In this document: positions 8,666-17,842 of the stretch, one piece after another
Layout of the letters: each line of letters opens with the position of its first letter
How positions within the stretch are numbered: the first letter of the stretch is position 1
Assembly: GCF_003095655.1 (NCBI RefSeq)
Contig: NZ_CP029151.1
Span: forward strand, 1,859,001-1,923,000
Source: Dokdonia sp. Dokd-P16
GTDB lineage: Bacteria; Bacteroidota; Bacteroidia; Flavobacteriales; Flavobacteriaceae
Direction: 5' to 3'
Length of the DNA stretch: 64,000 bases
Translations under genes and position numbers: made by a program
Notes under the pieces: model-generated
Databases searched by the model: none
The model's input: only the letters and a program-made list of their open reading frames with translations
Told to the model about the DNA's origin: nothing

Positions 8666-9859
8666 TTAAAATAAAAGTGCAGTAATCGTAAAGAATATAA
8701 GTGCAAAAAATAGGGTGCTTATAAAAAATACGATATTTAAAAATACAAATTTTATAAGTGTCCACCGCCTCTTCTGTTTATAAAAATTGCGCAGTGCTTT
8801 GTAAAAGTAGAACGGTCCTACTAGAATTAATAGTATGGCGGCTAGAATATTATCTCCTGGAAGTAATAAATCTGGAAGTAAACAGATAATTAATACCACA
8901 AATATCCAACTGAATATATGGAAGATAAAAACCAAGTGTTCCATGTAGTTAAATTTCTTTTTTGAATAAATAAGCCAAAAGAAAAGGGCTACAAAAGGTG
9001 CCATGAAAAACAGAAAGAATGGGGTTTTAGAAAGTAGATATTTTGAGAATTTCACTGGATTTTCTTGGACACGCTGGAAGTCATTTGTCTTGGTGTATAG
9101 AAATATGTTGGTCTTTGTTTTAGGGTACCTTAAGCTGTCTAGCGCTGTTGCTGGATTTGATATATCTGTGTGTTTATTAAACTTGTAGAAGTATTCTGCT
9201 TTGTGTGCTAGAATATTTAAATAACTGCCTGATCCTTTGTAGGCAGCGGTGAGTGAGTCTTCTGTGATAAATATAAACTCCTTTTTCTCTTCATTCTTGC
9301 GTTGCGCTTTTTTGGTAGTGATAGACACAATACCAGCGTTAATTTTTTCTTCAATCTCGTTGCTTAATGAGTCGGCTTGTTCTTGATTGTAATTTTGCAC
9401 ATTACCAAAATCTATTTCTTCTATGGATTTCTGAATGTTTGCAACGTCCTCCTTTCCACCATTTATAATGGAAGCTTTGTTATCCAGATTAGTCGCTTGA
9501 GGATCTTCAAAGAGGCCAAAAAGCGCAAGTAGAATAAAATAAAAGATAGAAGCACTAAGAAAGAATCGAAAAGGGTTTGCATACTTAAGCCTCTTCCCGT
9601 CTACGTAGTTGCGGGTGATGGTGCCGGGTTTGAAGAGTAAATCTTTTATAGTGAACCTAAATTTAGAGTCGTAGGTGAAAACGCTTAGAATAAATTCGGC
9701 TATAAAATCTTTGAGCGTAAGTCTCTTGGTGGTGTTTATTTGACCACAGTATGCGCAAAAGCGGTCAGAGAGTTCTAGAGGGTGCTTGCAGTTTAAGCAT
9801 TCTACTCCTCTATATCGCATCGCCTTTCGGCTAGTTGATTTGATTTCTGTTTCCTTCAC
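8666..9859 (-). CDS. DUF3667 membrane protein with zinc ribbon
   Basis: A 397-residue protein. The N-terminus has a four-cysteine zinc ribbon (CLNCKHPLELSDRFCAYCGQ), then the DUF3667 core: LTLKDFIAEFI, FRFTIKDLLFKPGTITRNYV, GKRLKYANPFRFFLSAS. One membrane helix follows at about 105-120, then a charged region of roughly 170 residues and three or four helices at the C-terminus. Function unknown; the ribbon suggests cytoplasmic metal-stabilised interactions. It leads the apaG transcription unit. Confidence 0.85.
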   Translation of the reverse strand: MKETEIKSTSRKAMRYRGVECLNCKHPLELSDRFCAYCGQINTTKRLTLKDFIAEFILSVFTYDSKFRFTIKDLLFKPGTITRNYVDGKRLKYANPFRFFLSASIFYFILLALFGLFEDPQATNLDNKASIINGGKEDVANIQKSIEEIDFGNVQNYNQEQADSLSNEIEEKINAGIVSITTKKAQRKNEEKKEFIFITEDSLTAAYKGSGSYLNILAHKAEYFYKFNKHTDISNPATALDSLRYPKTKTNIFLYTKTNDFQRVQENPVKFSKYLLSKTPFFLFFMAPFVALFFWLIYSKKKFNYMEHLVFIFHIFSWIFVVLIICLLPDLLLPGDNILAAILLILVGPFYFYKALRNFYKQKRRWTLIKFVFLNIVFFISTLFFALIFFTITALLF

Positions 9860-9886
9860 GATATAAATATAGGATTTTTAGAAGGA

Positions 9887-9907
9887 TACGCTTTCGCGAA
9901 AGCGTAA
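9887..9907. repeat. TTTCGCGAAA palindrome
   Basis: Core 9892-9901, arms extended to TACGC and GCGTAA, in the 77-bp gap between the T9SS plug gene and DUF3667 (both minus strand). Confidence 0.9.
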
Positions 9908-9936
9908 AGAAATAATGCTAACTACATATGTTGTAA

Positions 9937-11190
9937 TTAGTTTGTAATCTGGCTAGAATTTGTAGTGCCATATCCTAGGAGTTCATCAAAACGTCCACCT
10001 GGTCTGCGATAGTACACTAATATTTGATAATCATTTTCTGTCTGCCAGAAATTGCCGTCTATATTGTCTTTTTCTTCTATGCTTCCATCTGCATTCACTA
10101 GTACGTAGCGATAATTGTAAAATCCTTGTTTAAGTAAATAAGGTAATTCATAACGGCGTGAGTCACCATTATAAGTTAGTGCAGTGCTCTTGTCGATTAC
10201 ATAATTATTGAAGTTACCATAAATATGTATAGATTGCCCGTCGCTAACTTCTGGATATTGTAAAGAGAAGTGAATCCACACATACTCTGCTTCTGTAAGT
10301 GGTGTGCGACCTTGCAAAGTGTTGATTAAGAAGTTGCCATTAATGTCTGGATTGTAAGTGTATGGCTCATCATAACGAGCGGGACTTGTGTATAGGTAGT
10401 TGTGGTAAAGACTTTTAAGCTCTATGCTGCGTATGGCAAATGTAGAAGATCGCACATCTTTATTTTCAAAGTTAAAAAACTCATTACCACCCCAGAAAGC
10501 TGTTTCTTGATCATAGCGATACTCAAGTTTGCTCCCTATATTATATTGTGGATTTATGCCTGTAATAGCAGTTTTTAAGTTATTATTCTGGATGAGAACA
10601 GTATGTAAATTGGTTTTTGGATTGATAATGAGGTCATCACCAGAATCTACAAAAAAGCGTAGCACCTGTTTGTTATCTATGTATCTCAAGTCGCGAGACC
10701 TCTTAACCTCTGCTCCCACACTATATTGAGGATTAAAAATCATAAACTTACGGGAGAAAACAAGATTGTCATCTTCATCATAAATACTCAAGAGGTAATT
10801 ACCTGTTTTAGTAAGTCTCTTAGTCATCTGGTTAGGGATGCTCAGGTCGTAATGGGTGTAGAGTTGCAGGGTGGCAACCGAGTTTTCAAACCCGAGGATA
10901 CGCACATTATCCATGCCATCCATAAACTCAGACCGCACGAGATTACTAGGTGTCCAGTCTGCATTATGATGTGTTATTTTATAAAAATAATCGCGCTCAT
11001 CTCCTATAATATCGTCAAAAGAAAGTCGCAAACTGCTCCCCAGTTTTATAATAGGCAGCGAGGTGCCAGTAGTACTGTTTTCATTAAACTGTACAGTTTT
11101 TATAAATGCAGGTTCTGGAAGTTCTTGTACTGCTTGAGCAGCAACAGATAACGAAATTACAATCAATAAAATGGTGAAATATGGTCTCAT
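9937..11190 (-). CDS. type IX secretion system plug protein (DUF5103)
   Basis: A 417-residue exported protein. Signal peptide MRPYFTILLIVISLSVAAQ; I start there because the 20 extra upstream residues (MINAISRHQN) would bury it. DUF5103 members correspond to the Plug protein that closes the periplasmic side of the SprA translocon. Visible blocks: SLRLSFDDIIGDERDYFYKI, HHNADWTPSNL, NQMTKRLTKTGNYLLSIYDEDD, GGNEFFNFENKDVR, HIYGNFNNY. Its presence fits the T9SS-sorted protein at 61399-64000. Confidence 0.85.
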   Translation of the reverse strand: MRPYFTILLIVISLSVAAQAVQELPEPAFIKTVQFNENSTTGTSLPIIKLGSSLRLSFDDIIGDERDYFYKITHHNADWTPSNLVRSEFMDGMDNVRILGFENSVATLQLYTHYDLSIPNQMTKRLTKTGNYLLSIYDEDDNLVFSRKFMIFNPQYSVGAEVKRSRDLRYIDNKQVLRFFVDSGDDLIINPKTNLHTVLIQNNNLKTAITGINPQYNIGSKLEYRYDQETAFWGGNEFFNFENKDVRSSTFAIRSIELKSLYHNYLYTSPARYDEPYTYNPDINGNFLINTLQGRTPLTEAEYVWIHFSLQYPEVSDGQSIHIYGNFNNYVIDKSTALTYNGDSRRYELPYLLKQGFYNYRYVLVNADGSIEEKDNIDGNFWQTENDYQILVYYRRPGGRFDELLGYGTTNSSQITN

Positions 11191-11646
11191 AAAAACATGG
11201 ATGGATACCAAATATAAACAATTTTGATGCCGAGATATTGCGTTAATCAATATGGTGTGGCAAATGATGATGTTTGATAATTACGCTTGCGCGAAAATGT
11301 GATAGCGAGAAGTGAATCTCAAAAATGGAGCATAACTTGAGATTGCGAGGTTTTTGCATTCCTTTTTAAGAATTGTGTCCCTCAATGTGATGTTACTTAA
11401 AAATTAATTTTGTGTAGCCCTAGGCAAATACGCTTAACAAGAATCTTAAAAAGAGATATTTTTTACGGTGAAAACGTTTGAAATATAGTGTTTTGAGAAG
11501 CTTTGTTTAATGAGTCGTGTAAAACATTATTTAGAAGTGTTATAAATAATACTTTCACTTAGTCACACTCGGAAATACGGACGGTATTATGTAAATTTGC
11601 AAACCTCAATTTAAGAGGATTTTAGATAACATAAATCTACTGACAT
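11191..11646. other. intergenic region upstream of nqrA
   Basis: 456 bp with no gene found. It holds a degenerate palindrome copy (CGCTTGCGCGAAAA, 11284-11297), an 8-bp perfect hairpin AATCTCAA/TTGAGATT (11315-11344) followed by a T run at 11351-11355, which could be a weak attenuator, a TAATTTTG box at 11405-11412, and the probable nqr promoter box at 11593. Confidence 0.5.
11593..11600 (+). promoter_or_regulatory. candidate -7 element of the nqr operon
   Basis: TAAATTTG matches TAnnTTTG, 46 nt upstream of the nqrA ATG, which would give a leader of about 40 nt. The -33 TTG is not evident. Confidence 0.5.
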
Positions 11647-12993
11647 ATGTCAAAAGACATCAGAATCAAAAAAGGTCTTGATATCCGATTAGTAGGCGAA
11701 GCAGAAAAAACAATTTCTGAAGCGCCTAGATCGCGTACCATAACTATTAGACCTTCAGATTTTCATCTCATTACCCCTAAAATGGTCGTAAAAGAAGGAG
11801 CGACCCTACAGGCTGGAGATGTAATATTTTACTCAAAGTCTCAAGAAGAAATCAAATTTGTATCTCCAGTTGCTGGAACAATTACAGAAATCAAGCGCGG
11901 CGCACGTCGTGTTATTACTGATATTGTGATTGAAGCAGATTATGCTGGTGCTACTCGTGATCTAGGAGCTTTAGGTGCATCTGCAAGTGCAGAGGCAGTA
12001 AAAGCGAGATTGCTAGAAGGAGGAGTTTGGCCATTTATAAAGCAACGTCCTTATGATGTTGTTGCAAATCCAACAGTAACTCCAAAGGCGATTTTTATCT
12101 CTGGATTAAACACAGGGCCACTTGCTGCAGATCTTGACTTTGTTCTTGCAGGGAAGGAGGCGCACTTACAAGCAGCAGTTTCTGCACTAGCAACGCTTAC
12201 TTCTGGAGGTGTTCACGTATCTATAGGAGCAAGCTCTTCTATATTTTCTGGACTTAAAGATGTTGTGACTCATACAGTAAAAGGACCGCACCCAGCTGGG
12301 AACGTTGGAACTTTAATTAATAAAACAAGCCCAATTAATAAAGGAGAAACTGCGTGGACGATTGCTGCACAGGATCTAGCTATTATTGGAGAGTTGTTGC
12401 TTACGGGTAAGTTTAATGCACAACGTGTAATATCTGTATCTGGATCATCTATCAAAGCGCCTAAGTATTACAAGACAATGATAGGAGCAGAGGTTTCTAC
12501 ATTTGCTTATGCTGCAGGAGTAGAGGGAGATAATAATCGTTTTATTTCTGGTAATGTACTTACTGGTAGTAAAGTGAGTCCAGAAGGAGCTCTAGGTTTT
12601 TATGCAACAGAGTTTGTAGCTATCCCAGAAGGAGATGATTATGAATTCTTCGGTTGGAATAAGCCAGTTTTTGATAAGATATCACCATCTAGAGCACTTA
12701 CGTTCTCATGGATGCAGCCTAATAAAAAGTATGATCTTGATACTAATACAAATGGTGAGCACCGTGCGTTTGTAGTAACAGGAAACTATGAGGAGGTTTT
12801 TCCTTTAGATATCTACCCTATGCAAATCCTTAAGGCTTGTATGGTAGAAGATCTAGATGAGATGGAAGCACTTGGAATGTATGAAGTTGCTCCAGAAGAT
12901 TTTGCACTTACTGAATTCATGTGTGTGTCTAAACAGCCACATCAAGAAATTATCAGAAAGGGATTAGATGTTATGTATAAAGAAATAGGATAA
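11647..12993 (+). CDS. nqrA: Na+-translocating NADH:quinone reductase subunit A
   Basis: Peripheral cytoplasmic subunit of the sodium pump Na+-NQR, which oxidises NADH, reduces quinone (menaquinone in this group) and exports Na+. The 448 residues match the family length. It starts DIRIKKGLDIRLVGEAE and has FHLITPKMVVKEGATLQAGD, FVSPVAGTITEIKRGARR and GGVWPFIKQRPYD; the C-terminus LTEFMCVSKQPHQEIIRKGLDVM is characteristic. First gene of the six-gene nqr operon, 3 nt before nqrB. Confidence 0.95.
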   Translation: MSKDIRIKKGLDIRLVGEAEKTISEAPRSRTITIRPSDFHLITPKMVVKEGATLQAGDVIFYSKSQEEIKFVSPVAGTITEIKRGARRVITDIVIEADYAGATRDLGALGASASAEAVKARLLEGGVWPFIKQRPYDVVANPTVTPKAIFISGLNTGPLAADLDFVLAGKEAHLQAAVSALATLTSGGVHVSIGASSSIFSGLKDVVTHTVKGPHPAGNVGTLINKTSPINKGETAWTIAAQDLAIIGELLLTGKFNAQRVISVSGSSIKAPKYYKTMIGAEVSTFAYAAGVEGDNNRFISGNVLTGSKVSPEGALGFYATEFVAIPEGDDYEFFGWNKPVFDKISPSRALTFSWMQPNKKYDLDTNTNGEHRAFVVTGNYEEVFPLDIYPMQILKACMVEDLDEMEALGMYEVAPEDFALTEFMCVSKQPHQEIIRKGLDVMYKEIG

Positions 12994-12996
12994 GTT

Positions 12997-14220
12997 ATGG
13001 GAATGAAAGAAAGTTTACATAAGCTTAAAATGAAGTATGAAGGGAAGAAGATGGCTCCGGCTTTCAACGCACTTCACACTTTTTTATACGCTCCTAACGA
13101 GACTACACACAGTGGTGGTCACATAAGAGCGGTAGATGATTTAAAGCGAACAATGAATACGGTAATCATCGCATTGATTCCTTGTTTATTATTTGGAATA
13201 TTTAATGCTGGATACCAGCATTACTACGCAGTTGCAGAAGTAGCTGGAACAGCAGCAGAGTATAAGGCTGTAGGTTTCTTTGATGCAAATTTCTGGAACT
13301 GGGATAACTTTGCAATGGGGGCTTGGACAGTATTACCACTTGTTGTGGTTTCTTACGGTGTAGGTCTTTTAGTAGAATTTATTTTTGCAGTTATAAAAGG
13401 GCACGAAGTAGAAGAAGGTTACCTAGTAACGGGAATGCTTGTGCCACTTATTGTTCCTATTGATATTCCATTATGGATGCTTGCGGTAGCAGTAATCTTT
13501 GGTGTGGTAATAGGTAAAGAAGTATTTGGAGGAACAGGGATGAACATCCTTAACCCTGCACTTACTATCCGTGCTTTCTTATTCTTTGCATATCCTACTT
13601 GGATGTCAGGAGATAAAGTATGGGTACACCAAGCAGTTGATATGGCTGGACAGCCAGATGCAATCTCTGGAGAAACCATTTTAGGTAGTTATGCACAAAA
13701 TAGTACTGTTGCTTATGACTACTGGGACATGTTTGCTGGTTTTATACCAGGTTCTGTAGGAGAGACATCAAAGCTTTTAATCATTTTTGGAGCGGCATTT
13801 TTGATCTTTTCAAAGATAGCAAGCTGGAGAATCATACTTTCTGCAGTAGCAGGAGCGCTAGTAATGGGGCTTATCTTTAATGGTGTAGTTGACGCAGGAT
13901 GGATTGATAGCTCAAGTAAGTTTTACGGATTAATGAGTGTTCCTTTCTGGCAACACCTTATTATAGGTAGTATTTTATTTGGTGCTGTGTTTATGGCAAC
14001 AGATCCAGTTACAGGATCACAAACTAATAAAGGAAAATACATCTACGGATTCTTAATAGGATTTATCTCTATCATGATTCGTGTATTTAACCCAGCATAC
14101 CCAGAAGGAGTATTCCTTGCGATCTTATTAATGAACGTATTTGCTCCTACTATTGATCACTACGTGGTTCAAGGTAATGTGAAGAAGAGAATGAAACGTC
14201 TTAAACTTAAAACAGCATAA
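12997..14220 (+). CDS. nqrB: Na+-translocating NADH:quinone reductase subunit B
   Basis: Main membrane subunit (about ten helices), carrying covalent FMN and riboflavin and much of the Na+ path. 407 residues. It shows VTGMLVPLIVPIDIPLWMLAVAVIFGVVIGKEVFGGTG (split here over two helices), NPALTIRAFLFFAYP and FMATDPVTGSQTNKGKYIYG. The FMN-attachment region reads DAISGET at residues 211-217: the acceptor threonine is kept, but the Ala of the usual SGAT is Glu. ApbE, which attaches the FMN, is encoded downstream at 18205. Confidence 0.95.
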   Translation: MGMKESLHKLKMKYEGKKMAPAFNALHTFLYAPNETTHSGGHIRAVDDLKRTMNTVIIALIPCLLFGIFNAGYQHYYAVAEVAGTAAEYKAVGFFDANFWNWDNFAMGAWTVLPLVVVSYGVGLLVEFIFAVIKGHEVEEGYLVTGMLVPLIVPIDIPLWMLAVAVIFGVVIGKEVFGGTGMNILNPALTIRAFLFFAYPTWMSGDKVWVHQAVDMAGQPDAISGETILGSYAQNSTVAYDYWDMFAGFIPGSVGETSKLLIIFGAAFLIFSKIASWRIILSAVAGALVMGLIFNGVVDAGWIDSSSKFYGLMSVPFWQHLIIGSILFGAVFMATDPVTGSQTNKGKYIYGFLIGFISIMIRVFNPAYPEGVFLAILLMNVFAPTIDHYVVQGNVKKRMKRLKLKTA

Positions 14221-14222
14221 CG

Positions 14223-14969
14223 ATGGCAAAGACAGACGGAAACGGATATACGATTCTATTTGCAACTATTATGGTAGTTGTAGTAGGTGGAGTGCTTGCA
14301 GGGCTTGCAACAGGTCTTAAGCCAGCAATTAAAGAAAATGAGCGCTTTGAAAAGCAACAGAATATTCTGTATGCAATGGGTGTGAATGAAAATGTTGAAG
14401 GTGAAGGTGGTGTTAACTTTATCCCTACTGATAAGGTAGAGGCAGAGTATGACAAATACATCAAGGAAGCTTACATTATACAGAGTGGTAAAATCACACA
14501 GAGTGATGAGGCTTTTACTGTAGATATGAAGAAGCAAAGTAAATTACCTAAAAATGAGCGTAAGATGCCTTTATTTGTAGGTGAGAAAGATGGTCAGAAG
14601 TTCTATGTTGTACCTATGTACGGTAAAGGACTTTGGGATGCTATCTGGGGTTACGTAGCTTTGGATGATAACTTAGTAGTACAAGGTGTATACTTTGATC
14701 ACAAAGGAGAAACTCCGGGACTTGGTGCAAACATTAAGGAGCGTTACTTTATGGATGACTTTACAGGAGAGCAGATAATGTCTAAGACACAATATTCTGG
14801 AATCACTGTAGCAAAGGGTAATAACGATCCAAAAAACGAACGTAAAGAAGATAATAAAGTAGATGCTCTTGCAGGAGCTACTATCACAGGTGATGGTGTA
14901 AGTGCGATGATTAAGAGCACACTTAAGAATTACGTTCCATTTATTCAAGATTTTAAAACCAAAGCATAA
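14223..14969 (+). CDS. nqrC: Na+-translocating NADH:quinone reductase subunit C
   Basis: A 248-residue subunit with one N-terminal helix (ILFATIMVVVVGGVLAGLA) and a large periplasmic FMN-binding domain. The FMN is attached covalently to the threonine of the DALAGATITGDGV motif (Thr220). Other family blocks: PMYGKGLWDAIWGYVALD, FDHKGETPGLGANI. The stop overlaps the nqrD start (TAATG). Confidence 0.95.
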   Translation: MAKTDGNGYTILFATIMVVVVGGVLAGLATGLKPAIKENERFEKQQNILYAMGVNENVEGEGGVNFIPTDKVEAEYDKYIKEAYIIQSGKITQSDEAFTVDMKKQSKLPKNERKMPLFVGEKDGQKFYVVPMYGKGLWDAIWGYVALDDNLVVQGVYFDHKGETPGLGANIKERYFMDDFTGEQIMSKTQYSGITVAKGNNDPKNERKEDNKVDALAGATITGDGVSAMIKSTLKNYVPFIQDFKTKA

Positions 14970-15616
14970 TGGCGATACTATCAAAAAAAGATCAAAGACT
15001 TATACTTGATCCGCTTGCAGATGATAACCCAATTACTATTCAAGTATTAGGTATTTGTTCTGCACTTGCAATTACAGCGCAATTAAAAGCATCTATTGTA
15101 ATGGCAATTTCTGTACTTTTTGTACTCGGGATTGGTAACGTTGTAATATCGCTTTTACGTAATGTGATTCCTTCAAAAATTCGAATCATTGTGCAACTTA
15201 TCGTTGTAGCAACGCTAGTAATTGTGGTAGATCAAACGCTTAAGGCATTTGCTTATGAGCTGAGTAAAGAGCTATCTGTCTTTGTAGGACTGATTATTAC
15301 AAACTGTATTATCATGGGGCGTTTTGAAGCATTTGCTTTAGGAAACGGACCTTACAGATCATTCTTAGATGGGATTGGTAATGCACTTGGTTATGGTGTG
15401 ATACTTATTATGGTAGGTTTCTTTAGAGAGCTTCTAGGTTCAGGAACACTTCTTGGATTTAAAGTACTTGGAGATCCTATTGAAAAAACAGGACTGTACA
15501 GTATAGGATACGAGAACAACGGATTTATGTTGCTATCACCTATGGCACTTATTGTAGTAGGTTTGATTATCTGGGTACAGAGATCAAGAAATCCTGCTTT
15601 AGTAGAAGAGAACTAA
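14969..15616 (+). CDS. nqrD: Na+-translocating NADH:quinone reductase subunit D
   Basis: A 215-residue integral membrane subunit of the NqrD/RnfE family with six helices. It has the conserved NPITIQVLGICSALAIT with its membrane cysteine, and LIITNCIIMGRFEAFALGN, whose cysteine helps ligate the intramembrane iron centre shared with NqrE. GPYRSFLDGIGNALGYG and FFRELLGSGTLLGFKV complete the signature. Confidence 0.95.
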   Translation: MAILSKKDQRLILDPLADDNPITIQVLGICSALAITAQLKASIVMAISVLFVLGIGNVVISLLRNVIPSKIRIIVQLIVVATLVIVVDQTLKAFAYELSKELSVFVGLIITNCIIMGRFEAFALGNGPYRSFLDGIGNALGYGVILIMVGFFRELLGSGTLLGFKVLGDPIEKTGLYSIGYENNGFMLLSPMALIVVGLIIWVQRSRNPALVEEN

Positions 15617-15626
15617 GAATCAATTT

Positions 15627-15648
15627 TCACGCTTTCGCGAAAGCGTAA
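15627..15648. repeat. TTTCGCGAAA palindrome inside the nqr operon
   Basis: Core 15633-15642, arms extended to TCACGC and GCGTAA, filling much of the 50-bp nqrD-nqrE gap. This is the only sizeable gap inside the operon; the other nqr junctions are 3 nt or less. Confidence 0.9.
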
Positions 15649-15666
15649 ACCTATAAAATCAAAGAT

Positions 15667-16398
15667 ATGTTAGAGCATATTGAATTATTTTTTAAATCCA
15701 TTTTCATCGATAACATGGTATTTGCAACATTCTTAGGAATGTGTTCATACCTTGCGGTGTCAAAAAAAGTTACCACTGCCGTAGGACTTGGAGCTGCAGT
15801 AATATTTGTACTTGCGGTAACTGTACCTATTAACTGGTTACTTGATCAGTACATATTACGTGACGGTGCTTTAGCATGGTTAGGTCCTGAGTATGCAGAT
15901 TATGACTTAAGTTTCTTATCGTTTATATTATTTATTGCAACTATTGCAACAATGGTACAACTAGTGGAAATTGTAGTAGAGAAATTCTCGCCATCACTGT
16001 ATAACTCACTTGGTATTTTTTTACCACTTATTGCAGTAAACTGTGCCATCTTAGGAGGGTCATTGTTTATGCAATCTAGAGATATCCAAACGTTAGGTCT
16101 TGCCTTCAACTACGGTATATCTTCTGGTATAGGTTGGTTCTTAGCAATTCTTGCAATTGCAGCCATTCGTGAGAAAATACGTTACTCGAATGTTCCTGCA
16201 CCTTTAAGAGGATTGGGAATTACTTTTATCATCACAGGATTGATGGCAATAGGATTTATGAGTTTTGGAGGAATGCTTACTGGAGGTGATGAAGAAGAAG
16301 CTCCAGCAGTAGAAGCTGCACAGATAGAAGTAAAAGAAGAAGGTCAACCGGTAGCTATGATCACTGTTGACAAAATTGCTAACGAAAAAGAAAACTAA
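15667..16398 (+). CDS. nqrE: Na+-translocating NADH:quinone reductase subunit E, C-terminally extended
   Basis: Membrane subunit of the NqrE/RnfA family, antiparallel partner of NqrD. Blocks: FIDNMVFATFLGMCSYLAVSK, VPINWLLDQYILR, LPLIAVNCAILGGSLFM, AAIREKIRYSNVPAPLRGLGITFIITGLMAIGF (in two parts). Both iron-ligating cysteines are present. The protein is 243 residues, about 40 more than the roughly 200 typical of proteobacterial NqrE. The excess is an acidic tail after GGMLTGGDEEEAPAVEAAQ, which should hang in solution beyond the last helix. Confidence 0.95.
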   Translation: MLEHIELFFKSIFIDNMVFATFLGMCSYLAVSKKVTTAVGLGAAVIFVLAVTVPINWLLDQYILRDGALAWLGPEYADYDLSFLSFILFIATIATMVQLVEIVVEKFSPSLYNSLGIFLPLIAVNCAILGGSLFMQSRDIQTLGLAFNYGISSGIGWFLAILAIAAIREKIRYSNVPAPLRGLGITFIITGLMAIGFMSFGGMLTGGDEEEAPAVEAAQIEVKEEGQPVAMITVDKIANEKEN

Positions 16399-16400
16399 TT

Positions 16401-17708
16401 ATGATACTAGCCGCATCAATGTCCGGCGTTGTCATCGCGACAATCGCTGCCTTTTTAGTACTTACGTTACTGCTCGTGGGATTATTGCTTTTTACAAAAC
16501 AAAAGCTATCTCCATCGGGGCCTGTAACAATTACAATAAACGGAGAGAAACAAGTAGAGGTTGCCTCAGGAAGTACATTACTTTCTACATTAGGTAACAA
16601 CAAGATATTCTTACCATCTGCCTGTGGAGGTGGAGGTACTTGTATACAGTGTGAGTGTCACGTTCTTGAAGGAGGTGGAGAAGCATTACCTACAGAAACG
16701 CCACACTTTTCTCGTAAAGAACTTGCTCATGGAGCGCGTCTTGCTTGTCAGGTAAAAGTAAAGCAAGATATGAATATCACTATCCCAGAAGAAGTATTTG
16801 GGATTAAGAAGTGGGATGCAACCGTAGTACGTAACTATAACGTAGCATCATTCATTAAGGAGTTTGTAGTAGAGATTCCTGAGGATATGGGCTACAAAGC
16901 TGGAGGTTATATTCAGATTGAAATCCCTGAATGTACAATCAATTATAAAGATATTGATATCACGGCTCACCCAGAGGAGCATGAAACTCCAGATAAGTTT
17001 CAAGCAGAATGGGATAAGTTTGGTTTATGGCCACTTACCATGAAAAATAATGAGACCGTAGAACGTGCATACTCTATGGCTTCCTTCCCAGCCGAAGGTC
17101 GTGAGATTATGTTGAATGTACGTATTGCTACCCCACCATGGGATAGAGCAAAAAACCAATGGATGGATGTTAACCCTGGGGTTGCTTCATCTTATATATT
17201 TGCACAAAAGCCTGGTGATAAAGTAGTGATTTCTGGTCCTTATGGAGAGTTCTTCATAAACGAGTCTGAGTCTGAGATGCTTTACGTAGGTGGTGGAGCA
17301 GGAATGGCGCCTATGCGTTCTCACCTGTATCACTTATTCAAAACTCTTAAAACAGGACGTACGGTTACTTATTGGTATGGAGGACGTTCTAAGCGTGAGT
17401 TGTTCTACTTAGAGCACTTCCGTGAGTTAGAAAGAGAATTTCCTAACTTTAAGTTCTACCTAGCGCTTTCTGAGCCTATGGAAGAGGACAATTGGAAAGT
17501 AAAAGATTCTACAGATGGAGAAGGAGACGGTTTTGTTGGTTTCATTCACCAAGTAGTAATTGATCAATACTTAAGTAAACATGAGGCTCCAGAAGATATC
17601 GAGCTTTATTTCTGTGGTCCTCCACTTATGAACAACGCTGTTCAAAAGATGGGAGAAGATTATGGAATTCCTGATGAGAACATCCGTTTTGATGACTTTG
17701 GAGGATAG
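16401..17708 (+). CDS. nqrF: Na+-translocating NADH:quinone reductase subunit F
   Basis: NADH-oxidising entry subunit: N-terminal helix (VVIATIAAFLVLTLLLVGLLL), a plant-type [2Fe-2S] domain with cysteines in ACGGGGTCIQCEC and LACQV, an FAD-binding barrel (RAYSMASFP) and an NADH domain (GGGAGMAPMRSHL, CGPPLMNNA). 435 residues is slightly above the usual 405-410, through inserts such as MEEDNWKVKDSTDGEG. Last gene of the operon; a hairpin terminator follows 30 nt after the stop. Confidence 0.95.
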   Translation: MILAASMSGVVIATIAAFLVLTLLLVGLLLFTKQKLSPSGPVTITINGEKQVEVASGSTLLSTLGNNKIFLPSACGGGGTCIQCECHVLEGGGEALPTETPHFSRKELAHGARLACQVKVKQDMNITIPEEVFGIKKWDATVVRNYNVASFIKEFVVEIPEDMGYKAGGYIQIEIPECTINYKDIDITAHPEEHETPDKFQAEWDKFGLWPLTMKNNETVERAYSMASFPAEGREIMLNVRIATPPWDRAKNQWMDVNPGVASSYIFAQKPGDKVVISGPYGEFFINESESEMLYVGGGAGMAPMRSHLYHLFKTLKTGRTVTYWYGGRSKRELFYLEHFRELEREFPNFKFYLALSEPMEEDNWKVKDSTDGEGDGFVGFIHQVVIDQYLSKHEAPEDIELYFCGPPLMNNAVQKMGEDYGIPDENIRFDDFGG

Positions 17709-17738
17709 TATATAATTTCGCCTTCGCGAAAACTAGAG

Positions 17739-17764
17739 AACCCGATACAGCAATGTATCGGGTT
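17739..17764 (+). terminator. nqr operon terminator
   Basis: An 11-bp perfect stem (AACCCGATACA/TGTATCGGGTT) with a 4-nt loop, running into TTTTGTGTTTCT. A degenerate palindrome copy (CTTCGCGAAAA) precedes it at 17722-17732. Confidence 0.85.
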
Positions 17765-17830
17765 TTGTGTTTCTATCCTCCTGAGGCTTTCAAAAGTAGC
17801 GGGTGGTTAGGTAGAAATAAACGTGGATAT

Positions 17831-17838
17831 TATCTTTG
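17831..17838 (+). promoter_or_regulatory. candidate -7 element before the nqr-linked small gene
   Basis: TATCTTTG matches TAnnTTTG and ends 4 nt before the ATG at 17843, so a transcript from it would be leaderless or nearly so. The terminator just upstream makes a separate promoter for this gene and apbE likely. Confidence 0.35.
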
Positions 17839-17842
17839 TAAT

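Noticed and set aside
8664-8765. N-terminal extension of ApaG by 34 residues
   Set aside because: The extra part is a hydrophobic shadow of the DUF3667 gene in another frame; MVQQVTQG matches the family start.
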